Source: Nocardia sp. NRRL S-836 (GTDB lineage Bacteria; Actinomycetota; Actinomycetes; Mycobacteriales; Pseudonocardiaceae). From it: a stretch of DNA of 64,000 nucleotides. The stretch's first letter is position 1. The number at the start of each line of letters is the position of its first letter. This document shows positions 60,801-62,346 of the stretch, one piece after another. The stretch covers positions 79,039 through 143,038 of the forward strand of contig NZ_LGDY01000101.1 in assembly GCF_001279525.1 (NCBI RefSeq), in the 5' to 3' direction. The notes below the pieces were generated by a model. The model worked only from the letters and a program-made list of their open reading frames with translations. It was not told where the DNA came from and searched no databases. Made by a program: the position numbers and the translations under genes.

Positions 60801-62121
60801 CGTGGAGCAGGACGTCCCCGACCGCGACCACTGGAACTGGTCGGGTGTGTTCGAACTGGCCGCCGGCACCGATCCGGACCGGCTCGCACGGGCACTCGAC
60901 GCCGTCGTCGCCCACCACGACGCCCTGCGCATCCGGTTCCGCCAGAACGGCGACACCTGGGTGCAGGACAACGACGGCGAGCTCCGGCAGGTGCTGCGCG
61001 TCGTCACCGCGCGGGACGACGACGAGGTCGTCGCGCACATGACCGCGGCGCAGAAGTCGTTGCGGCTGGCCGAAGGCCCGCTGGTGGCGGCGCTCTACCT
61101 CGACCGCGGCGAGCAACCGGCCTGGCTGGGGCTCACCGCGCACCACCTCGTCATGGACGGTGTGGCGTGGAACATCCTGCTGGAGGACCTCGACACCGCC
61201 TACCGGGCGGGGCCGGCGGCGCTGGGGCCGAAGACGACCTCGTTCCGGCAGTGGGCCGAGGTGCTGCACGCCGACGACCCCGCGACCGAGCGCGACCACT
61301 GGGCCGCGCAGACCGAACGGGTCACCGCACTACCCGTCGACGGCCACGGCGCCAACACCGAGGCGTCGGCCGAGACTGTCCGCACCTGGCTCGACGCGGC
61401 CGCCACGGAGGTGCTGCTCGGCGAGGCCCACAAGGCCTACCGCACGCAGATCAACGACCTGCTGCTCGCCGCGCTGCTCAGGACCCTGGGCGAGTGGGCG
61501 GGCACCGGCGACGTCACGATCGACCTCGAGAGCCACGGCCGCGAGGCGATCACCGACGGCGTCGACCTGTCCCGCACCGTCGGGTGGTTCACGTCGATCT
61601 TCCCGGTGCGCCTGCGCCACCACCGCCTCGGCGACAGCGGCGAGCTGATCAAATCCGTGAAGGAACAACTGCGCACAGTTCCGCGCCGCGGCGTCGGATA
61701 CGGGGTTCTGCGTTACCTCGAACGTGCGGACGGCGTAGTCGGCGCACCCGCGCGCCCGGTGCTGTTCAACTACCTGGGCGCATTCGACGCGGCGGGCGAC
61801 GACGCCGTCGGACTGATCAGCGAAGAACTGCCCGCCGATCTCTGCGGTCCCACGGAGAACGAACAGGGCAGCCGTTCCCACCTGCTGCAGATCGAGGCCG
61901 AGCAAACCTCGGACGGTCGCCTGCTGGTCGAGTGGTACTTCAGCACCAACGTGCACCGGCCGGCCACGGTCGAACGGCTCGCGGCGCGGTACATCACCGC
62001 GTTGCGCGAGCTGGTCGAGCACTGTCAGTCAGGAGCAGGCGGCGTCACCCCGTCGGACTTCCCGCTGGCCAACATCGATCAAGCGAGTCTCGCCGCCGTG
62101 CTCAAGCAGATGGGCGGGTGA
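35353..62121 (+). CDS. giant six-module nonribosomal peptide synthetase, (C-A-T-E)x6
   Basis: The start is GTG 35353, with TAAGGAG 10 nt upstream. An upstream in-frame GTG-type start at 35299 has no such site. 8,922 residues in six modules, each condensation, adenylation, carrier and epimerization; no thioesterase or reductase at the end (ends LAAVLKQMGG). The carrier serines are S1000, S2478, S3958, S5466, S6951 and S8421 in FELGGDSILSLQ. All A domains have YTSGSTGRPKG, FDVSIGDM, AEIVPGMLL, VISGTD and NVFGVTEAAID. By hand alignment they give one identical code D-V-G-E-V-S-V-I-D-K, resembling published Dab (D-V-G-E-I-S-S-I-D-K) and Orn codes. All six E domains keep HHxxMDGVS/AW and ESHGRE. 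The first C domain has HHLICDI (residues 143-149) and resembles EntF-like starter domains. C2-C6 carry YQGLCDG instead of HHxxxDG. Predicted product portion: six D-configured diaminobutyrate or ornithine residues. The next NRPS follows 225 bp downstream. Confidence 0.93.
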   Translation: MVERRTPGVRYSLTAAQVDMWLSAELLGDTSEFNPAQYVVLRGPVDEELLRAGARVAARETDAYRLFFGDQADGAPWQAFADELPAEVMPVVDLRAEDDPVGAARAWMHADGARPIDHRVAPLWRWALLRVADAEYWWYHRAHHLICDIFSFHLLTQRVAEVYSGGERPRYFGAWTDVVAEDQAYRRSADRVADERYWLDSVADVVTGRQDERRSERQRPPRRRTVAVGAALRRAVLDRCAELGMRVPHFLVSAFAAYQRQLVDRDDVVFSLPTAARRSPLARTTPGLLANVAPVVLHVPDGTTVRQLAGTTTARLAEIVARSRYRGEDLARKLGVTGAGAWFGPTLNVVDFNRPLDFGASVRADAPRNLSVGPIRDLTVTTYGWSLGDQAWLDVDVEDGVAAGAELALHEERFLELLDRMARGPVDGPLSASTVDWVLTASWGTGAAPDATAGVPDLISGHAATKSELTAVVCGEQRLSFGELGERADALAVRLRRAGVAVESAVAVLVPRGLDLAVAFQGVLRSGGVYVPINPGLPAERLAFLLADAGVTVAVTTGDLAGELAAFAGEVLVLDGGSPVGDGPSAADVLPERADPSALAYIAYTSGSTGRPKGVAVTHSALSSYVAGWRDGLAALGGPGTVLSMSGPGFDVSIGDMTRALAFGQTVVFLPHDEVVSVDSLHRTLADNAVEVAEIVPGMLLRDLAAHCREAGAVESLRLVISGTDMWTYDALVSAVAAVAPNAVPGNVFGVTEAAIDSIFHPVTARPEHEGEVVPIGGPLAGVDVFVVDGRLRPVPVGVEGELLVGGAGLARGYVGRPDLTAERFLPDVFGGTGGRLYRTGDRARWRADGVLEFLGRVDEQVKIRGYRVEPGEVEVVIGDHPGVRDVVVVARDGGPHGGKRLVAYVVAEDASGLELRSWLRERVPDYLVPSVFVALDRLPLTPNGKVDRRGLPDPEPETAEAYEAPRTSTEDVLAVVWSQVLGVDRVGVHDNFFELGGDSILSLQIVARVRAAGLGVDVADVLSHQTVAELAAVVRDAPAVTPAEQGVVTGPVPLTPIQHWFLAQDIAERDHWNWSGVFELAPGTDPDRLAQALDVVVAHHDALRIRFTPDSQFNAGVEATGLLRVAAGDDVVAEMTAAQKSLRLAEGPLVAAVFFDRGDEPAWLGLVVHHLVMDGVSWNVLLEDLATAYRSEPLGPKTTSFQHWAEQLRDLDPGGERAHWTAATSHVVALPVDHDGPNDERSARVHTTLLDAGTTAALLGDAHKAYRTQGNDLLLAALVRTLGPWAGTDELTIDLESHGREAIADGVDLSRTVGWFTSIFPVRLSRHEDLGTTVKAVKEQLRAVPRRGVGYGALRWLHGELADVPDRPVLFNYLGAGAGTGDLVRRELPATLRGPATAGRGTRSHVLNLEVARTADGQLRVEWHYSADLHETATVERLAETYRRELAALVAHCRSGASGLTPSDFPLASLAQNEVDRLATRYPGLADVYRLAPVQSGMLFGVVGAPAEGDGLYWGQGVYELTGTVDADRLAGAWRSVIARQAALRSGFVWEGVSEPVQVVLSDADVPLRTHDWSGLDHAAQQDRLRELLAEDRALGFDLAVPPLTRLYLVDRGCGQHWLIWGLYQGLCDGWSLPVVLDEVSAAYEGRPLAPARSYREYIAWLDRRDPAEPEAFWRTYLDGFEAPTPLPVDRLAASHYAQDRRRTALDPEVTAKIVDLARRERVTLSAVVQAAWAKVLSASSGEDDVVFGLTVSGRPAELAGVESTVGLFINTLPVRTVVPADVPFTTWLHDLRDNQVAVQRFEYTPLVDAQRWSAVPGGRALFDSIVVLRNYPGGRTQVADFELSPLLDSVEQGNYPLTFAVDVDATLRIEAEFSTAAFDAVTVERILDQLAVVLTAVAERPDLAVRDVPLQRPEQAAALVAWGETPEPAAERPVPDLIAGWTSSEVAVVCGEERLTFAEFGARADAVAGRLRACGVTVGSRVAVLVPRGVDLAVAFQGVLRSGGVYVPVNPRLPAERLEFLLADAGATVALTTGELVGELAGFVGEVLVLDDTAPVVDVAPVRIDPGALAYVAYTSGSTGRPKGVAVTHGALSAYVAGWRQGLAELGGPGTVLSMSGPGFDVSIGDMTRALAFGRTVVFLPHDEHVTVESLHQTLVDHEVEVAEIVPGMLLRDLAAHCREAGPVKSLRLVISGTDMWTHDALTSAVADVAPNAVAGNVFGVTEAAIDSIFHPVGEDHPAAVVPIGTPLAGARAVVVDSAMRPVPVGVPGELLVGGSGVAQGYVGRPDLTSERFVPDVFGGAGGRLYRTGDRARWRADGTIEFLGRVDEQVKIRGYRVEPGEVEVVIGDHPDVRDVVVVARDGGPHGGKRLVAYVVAEGEFSGSALRSWLRERVPDLRERVPDYLVPSVFVALDRLPLTPNGKVDRRGLPDPEPETAEAYVAPRTAVEETLAAVWSQVLGADRVGVHDNFFELGGDSILSLQIVARARAAGLGVDVADVFAHQTVAELASAVRDTPVVTLAEQGVVTGPVPLTPIQRWFLAQDIPNRDHWNWSGVFELAPGTDPARLASALDTLVAHHDALRIRFTPDSQYNAGVEVAGVLQVAAVPDDDVVAEMTAAQTSLRLADGPLLAAVYFDRGDESPWLGLTVHHLVMDGVSWNVLLEDLDTAYRSEALGPKTTSFQHWAEHLRELAADEEREHWVAATADVVALPTDGDGPNTEASGAVVRTWLDAGTTTALFGEAHKAYRTQANDLLLAALADVLGEWAGTGHVTVDLESHGREGLDLSRTVGWFTSIFPVRLSRHADPGATVKAVKEELRAVPRRGVGYGVLRWLQDDLVDVPDRPVLFNYLGAFDAVDSVGLIRRELPAELAGPVQGPGGTRAYPLQLEVVRADDGRLRIDWLHSTNLHDAATVERVAARYVEALRELVVHCRSGVSGFTPSDFPLASLTQSEVDGLAERYRLVDVYRLAPVQSGMVFGVVGSPVEGLYWGQSVYDLAGPIDADRLAAAWRQVIARHPALRSGFVWEGVSEPVQVVLADADVPLATHDWSGLDHGAQQDRLRELLAADRALGFDLAEPPLMRLHLVDRGDGRLWLVWGLYQGLCDGWSLPVVMDEVLAAYDGEPLAPVRPYREFIAWLDGRDPDESEEFWRKRLDGFEAPTPLPVDRLAASHYAQDRRRTRLGEGVTARLVELARRERVTLSTVVQAAWARVLSASSGEDDVVFGLTVSGRPGDLAGVESMVGLFINTLPVRTVVPAEVPFTSWLHELRDNQVALQRFEYTPLVDVQRWSAVPGGRALFDSIVVFGNYPHQELPDDLAAVPDGYATVDSVEQGNYPLTFAVDLERTLRIEAEFSTAAFDAVTVERVLDQLVVVLTAVAEQPELAVADVPLQRPEQATQLVAWGETPVPVAEASVPELIHGWADSVAVAVVCGAERLTFAELDARAAGVAARLLLAGVLAESPVAVLVPRGVELAVAFQGVLRSGGVYVPINPGLPAERLEFLLADAGAVAAVTTASLAGELAGFGGEVVVLEDVLPVADASPVIIDRDALAYIAYTSGSTGRPKGVAVTHGALSSYVAGWRDGLAALGGPGTVLSMSGPGFDVSIGDMTRALAFGQTVVFLPHDEHVSVESLHATLVENQVEVAEIVPGMLLRDLAAYCREAGPVESLRLVISGTDMWTHEALTGAVAAVAPNAVAGNVFGVTEAAIDSIFHAVTEDHPAAVVPIGTPLAGARAVVVDSAMRPVPVGVPGELLVGGAGVARGYLRRPDLTAVRFVPDVFGGSGGRLYRTGDRARWRADGTIEFLGRVDEQVKIRGYRVEPGEVEVVIGDHPDVRDVVVVARDGGPHGGKRLVAYVVAEGEFSGSALRSWLRERVPDWLRERVPDYLVPSVFVALDRLPLTPNGKVDRRGLPDPEPEAADAYVAPRTVAEETLAAVWSGVLGVDRVGVHDNFFELGGDSILSLQIVARVRAAGLGVDVAEVFAHQTVAELASVVRDAPAATLAEQGVVTGTIPLTPIQRWFLAQDIPNRDHWNWSGMFELAPGTDPGRLGSALDQLVAHHDALRIRFTPDSQYNAPVGAGGFLRVVEAADDESVVAEMTAAQTSLRLADGPLLAAVYFDRGELPAWLGLIVHHVVMDGVSWNVLLEDLDTAYRSEALGPKTTSFRQWAEVLQELDAGAERETWLAQTADVVDLPQDHHGPNTETSAGVVRSWLDADLTAALMGDAHRAYRTQANDLLLTALAQALGEWAGTGHVTVDLESHGREAVADGVDLSRTVGYFTSIFPVRLTHEHDPAAAIKAVKEELRAVPRRGVGYGVLRWLQDDLVDVPDRPVLFNYLGAFDAVDSVGLIRRELPAELAGPSEGPGGTRSHVLQIEAQQAADGRLQVDWHFSHNLHDAATVERVAARYVEALRRLVAHCRSGVSGFTPSDFPLASLTQRDVDGLAGRYPLVDVYRLAPVQSGMLFGVVGSPVDGLYWGQGVYDLSGPLDVERFAAAWRSVTARHPALRSGFVWEGVSEPVQVVLADVDVPVEQRDWSGLDDVAQQDRLRELLAADRALGFDLAAPPLMRLYLVDRGDGRLWLVWGLYQGLCDGWSLPVVMDEVSAAYQGQALEPVRSYRDFIAWLGRRDPAGSEGFWRTYLDGFDAPTPLPVDRLAGSHHDQDRRRMLLDETVTGKLVELARRERVTLSTVVQAAWALLLSTYSGEDDVVFGLTVSGRPADLAGIESMVGLFINTLPVRAVVPVDRSFAAWLPELQDNQVALQRFEYTPLVDVQRWSAVPAGRALFDSIVVFGNYPQEEQPEDLGGVQAADSVEQGNYPLTFAVDLERVLRVEAEFSTAAFDAVTVERILDQLAVVLTIVAERPDLAVRDVPLQRPGQAAELVAWGATPVPAAERPVPELIAGWRSSEVAVVCRDDRLTFAELGVLADALAARLRRAGVAVGASVGVLVPRGVELAVAFQGVLRAGGVYVPVNPGLPADRLEFLLADSGVVAAVTTPELAGELAGFAGAVLLVGDASGAPDELLALADRAAPASRATVVDLGAAAEPLASGDPLALIEPLAPVDPAAVAYIAYTSGSTGRPKGVAVTHAALSSYVAGWRDGLRALGGPGTVLSMSGPGFDVSIGDMTRALAFGQTVVFLPHDEHVTVESLHRTLVDHEVEVAEIVPGMLLRDLAAYSRTAGPVESLRLVISGTDLWTHEALTRAVAEVAPNAVAGNVFGVTEAAIDSIFHSVTEDHPAAVVPIGTPLAGAQAFVVDGSLRPVPVGVPGELLVGGPGVAQGYVGRPDLTAERFVPDVFTGSGGRLYRTGDRARWRADGTIEFLGRVDEQVKIRGYRVEPGEVEVVLGDHPNVRDVVVVARDGGQHGGKRLVAYVVTEGDFNAKVLRSWLRERVPDYLVPSVFVALERLPLTPNGKVDRRGLPDPEPEATETYVAPRTAVEERLAAVWAQVLGAERVGVHDNFFELGGDSILSLQIVARTRAAGWGVDVADVFAHQTIAELALAVRDAPAATVADQGVVAGPVPFTPIQRWFLAQDIPNRDHWNWSGVFELAAGTDPERLARALESVVAHHDALRIRFTLDGQYNAPVDHGGFLHVVDGDVVEHMTAAQESLRLADGPLLAAVYFDRGELPAWLGLTVHHLVMDGVSWNVLLEDLDTVYGGGKLGPKTTSFQQWALQLQDDDASGEREHWVAATGDVVALPADGDGPNSHTSEAIVQSWLDAGTTAALLGDAHRAYRTQGNDLLLAALAQTLGEWAGSDHITIDLESHGREGADLSRTVGWFTSIFPVRLTHQRDPAAAIKAVKEELRAVPRRGVGYGVLRWLRNDLTDASDRPVLFNYLGAHDVGDSAGLIRRELDGALAGPSEGAGGTRSHELQLEVQQAADGRLSIEWFHSTNRHDTATVERVAARYVEALRELVEHCRSTAGGFTPSDFPLASLAQSEVDGLAERYRLVDVYRLAPVQSGMLFGVVGSPVEGLYWGQSVYDLAGPIEVERFAAAWRAVVGRHPALRSGFVWEGVAEPVQVVLGEVEVPLATHDWSGLDDAAQQVRLQELLAEDRALGFDLAAPPLLRLYLVDRGNGQNWLIWGLYQGLCDGWSLPVVMDEVSAAYQGSELEPTRPYRDFIAWLDGRDPAEPEAFWRTYLSGFEAPTPLPADRLAASHYDQDRRRTRLSEGVTARLVELARRERVTLSTVVQAAWAKVLSASSGEDDVVFGLTVSGRPADLAGVESMVGLFINTLPVRAVVPVDVPFTSWLHELRDNQVALQRFEYTPLVDVQRWSAVSHGRALFDSIVVFGNYPQEEQPEDLGGVQAADSVEQGNYPLTFAIDLEATLKVEAEFSTAAFDAVTVERVLDQLKVVLTTVAERPDLLVRDVPLHRPAQAAQVVEWGSTAPAAVERPVPDLIAGWASAEVAAICGAERLTFAELGVLADALALRLRQGGVTVGAPVAVLVPRGIELAVAFQGVLRAGGVYVPINPGLPADRLEFLLADAGVVAAVTTSELGGELAGFTGAVLLVRDASGAGASADRAASPDRAAVVDSAASAQPLPPIDPAALAYVAYTSGSTGRPKGVAVTHGALSSYVAGWRDGLRALDGPGPVLSMSGPGFDVSIGDMTRALAFGQTVVFLPHDEHVSVESLHRTLSTHDVAIAEIVPGMLLRDLAAHCRTAGPVESLRLVISGTDMWTHDALTSAVADVAPNAVAGNVFGVTEAAIDSIFHPVGEDHPAAVVPIGTPLAGAQAFVVDGSLRPVPVGVPGELLVGGPGVAQGYVGRPDLTSERFVPDVFGTAGGRLYRTGDRARWRADGTIEFLGRMDEQVKIRGYRVEPGEVEVVLGDHPGVRDVVVVARDGGPHGGKRLVAYVVAEGEFSGSALRSWLRERVPDYLVPSVFVGLERLPLTPNGKVDRRGLPDPEPETAGEAYVAPRTAAEETLASVWSGVLGVGRVGVHDNFFELGGDSILSLQIVARARAAGLGVDVADVFAHQSVAELASVVRDAPAATLAEQGVVTGPVPFTPIQRWFLAQDIPNRDHWNWSGMFELAAGTDPDRLARAIDALVAHHDALRIRFTPDSQHNAPSDHSRFLRVVDGDVVEHMTAAQESLRLADGPLLAAVYLDRGDQPPWLGLTVHHLVMDGVSWTILLEDLDTVYHGGELGPKTTSFQQWALQLQDDDASGERDHWVAATADVVALPADGNGPNTDASEAIVQSWLDADTTAALLGDAHKAYRTQGNDLLLTALAQALGEWAGSDHVTLDLESHGREGADLSRTVGWFTSIFPVRLTHQRDPAAAIKAVKEELRAVPRRGVGYGVLRWLRNDLTDAPDRPVLFNYLGAHDASDDTAGLIRRELDGDLAGPSECAGGTRSHLLQVEVQQTADGRLSIEWFHSTDNHDTATVERVAARYVEALRELVDHCRSAAGGFTPSDFPLASLTQDEVDGLVARRPSLVDVYRLAPVQSGMVFGVVGSPVDGLYWGQGVYDLAGSIDADRLAGAWREVIARHPALRSGFVWEGVSEPVQIVLSEVDVPLATRDWSGLDEATQQVRLQELLDEDRALGFDLAAPPLLRLYLVDRGNGQNWLIWGLYQGLCDGWSLPVVMDEVSVAYQRGSLPPARPYRDYIAWLDRRDPADTEEFWRTYLAGFEAPTALPVDRLAASHHEQDRRRTHLDRDVTTRLVELARRERVTLSTVVQAAWAKVLSASSGEDDVVFGLTVSGRPADLAGVESMVGLFINTLPVRATVPTGRSFAAWLPELQDNQVALQRFEHTPLVDVQRWSAVPHGRGLFDSIVVFGNYPQEEAPADTGEDWADAVESVEQGNYPLTFAVDLEDTLKIEAEFSTAAFDATTVERVLDQLVVVLTAVAHEPELAVADLPLHRPEQAARLVAQGETTVPRAEQPVPDLVHSWVHTDAVAAKCGAERLTFAELGARADALAGRLRQAGVTVESPVAVLVPRGIELAVAFQGVLRSGGVYVPINPGLPAERLEFLLADSGAVAAVTTEALAGELAGFTGEVLLVGGTAEVCGEPLAPIDPDSLAYIAYTSGSTGRPKGVAVTHGALSSYVAGWRAGLADVGGPGAVLSMSGPGFDVSIGDMTRALAFGQTVVFLPHDEHVSVESLHSTLSADGVAIAEIVPGMLLRDLAAHCRTAGPVDSLRLVISGTDLWTHEALTTAVAEVAPNAVAGNVFGVTEAAIDSIFHPVADDHPQAVVPIGTPLAGARAVIVDHAMRPAPVGVPGELLVGGPGVARGYLNRPGLTAERFVPDVFTGSGGRLYRTGDRARWRADGTIEFLGRVDEQVKIRGYRVEPGEVEVVLGDHPDVRDVVVVARDGGPHGGKRLVAYVVAEGDFNAKVLRSWLRERVPDYLVPSVFVALERLPLTPNGKVDRRGLPDPEPEAVGEVFEAPRTSVEDTLAAVWAQVLGLERVGVHDNFFELGGDSILSLQIVARTRAAGWGVDVADVFAHQTIAELAPVVRDTPKATLAEQGVVTGPVPLTPIQHWFVEQDVPDRDHWNWSGVFELAAGTDPDRLARALDAVVAHHDALRIRFRQNGDTWVQDNDGELRQVLRVVTARDDDEVVAHMTAAQKSLRLAEGPLVAALYLDRGEQPAWLGLTAHHLVMDGVAWNILLEDLDTAYRAGPAALGPKTTSFRQWAEVLHADDPATERDHWAAQTERVTALPVDGHGANTEASAETVRTWLDAAATEVLLGEAHKAYRTQINDLLLAALLRTLGEWAGTGDVTIDLESHGREAITDGVDLSRTVGWFTSIFPVRLRHHRLGDSGELIKSVKEQLRTVPRRGVGYGVLRYLERADGVVGAPARPVLFNYLGAFDAAGDDAVGLISEELPADLCGPTENEQGSRSHLLQIEAEQTSDGRLLVEWYFSTNVHRPATVERLAARYITALRELVEHCQSGAGGVTPSDFPLANIDQASLAAVLKQMGG
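39814..44244 (+). other. NRPS module 2: C-A-T-E
   Basis: C2 begins DVYRLAPVQSGML (D1488) with Y1625-Q1626 at the catalytic His positions. Carrier Ser2478. E2 H2650. A2 contains a 21-bp tandem duplication (42523-42564). Confidence 0.87.
42523..42564 (+). repeat. 21-bp in-frame tandem duplication, module 2 A domain
   Basis: 42523-42543 and 42544-42564 are identical and encode LRERVPD twice, just before the A9 motif DYLVPS. Modules 1, 4, 5 and 6 have a single copy. Confidence 0.95.
44245..48699 (+). other. NRPS module 3: C-A-T-E
   Basis: C3 begins at D2965, Y3100-Q3101. Carrier Ser3958. E3 H4131 (HHVVMDGVSW). A3 contains a 24-bp tandem duplication (46957-47004) at the same place as in module 2. 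Confidence 0.87.
46957..47004 (+). repeat. 24-bp in-frame tandem duplication, module 3 A domain
   Basis: 46957-46980 and 46981-47004 are identical and encode WLRERVPD twice, at the homologous position to the module-2 duplication but one codon longer. Confidence 0.95.
48700..53199 (+). other. NRPS module 4: C-A-T-E
   Basis: C4 begins at D4450, Y4585-Q4586. Carrier Ser5466. E4 H5635. It is the longest module because the A domain has an extra Ala/Pro/Leu-rich stretch just before the YTSGSTG motif (about 50385-50545). Confidence 0.87.
53200..57660 (+). other. NRPS module 5: C-A-T-E
   Basis: C5 begins at D5950, Y6085-Q6086. Carrier Ser6951. E5 H7120 (HHLVMDGVSWTILLEDL). It has a shorter form of the module-4 A-domain insertion. 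Confidence 0.87.
57661..62121 (+). other. NRPS module 6: C-A-T-E
   Basis: C6 begins at D7437, Y7572-Q7573. Carrier Ser8421. E6 H8597 with HHLVMDGVAWNILLEDL (Ser to Ala in the VSW part). E6 is the most diverged E domain (EQDVPDRDHW; TWVQDNDGELRQ insertion) and ends the protein after SDFPLANIDQASLAAV. This suggests specialization for hand-over to the next protein. Confidence 0.87.
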
Positions 62122-62346
62122 TCGCGCCACAACCGGGGGGCAAACAGCGCACCGGCGGTCCGCAACCGGTGCAATGAATTACGCGGCGTCATGAATGCTT
62201 ATTTCGGCATGCCATTTTAAGTTGTGTCATGGCCGCAACAAATGATCTCCATTCACATGTTCTATAGGTTTTTTGCGCATTCCTTGACCCTTCATGTGAC
62301 AGCTGTGTAAAAATTCGTCAGGGAGTGGAAGTGGGGCGGGGGATCT
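62122..62346. promoter_or_regulatory. AT-rich 225-bp gap between two NRPS genes with promoter-like element
   Basis: A weak hairpin (GCACCGG 62149-62155 / CCGGTGC 62166-62172) follows the first stop. TTGACC (62284-62289), 17 nt, then GTAAAA (62307-62312) looks like a sigma-70-type promoter for the second NRPS. The stretch 62173-62320 is unusually AT-rich for this DNA. Confidence 0.5.

Noticed and set aside
41419..61299. Very long open frames antisense to the NRPS (1,396, 1,972 and 2,114 codons)
   Set aside because: They are composed of His/Arg/Gln/Pro-rich low-complexity sequence repeating with the module period and exist only because the G/C third positions of the sense gene suppress stops. 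No domain is recognisable.
35353..62121. Serine as alternative substrate of the repeated A domains
   Set aside because: The code shares D-V, S301, I330 and D331 with Ser codes, but Gly239 and Glu278 replace the Trp and His that define Ser. Dab/Orn codes fit 8 of 10 positions. Not fully excluded.
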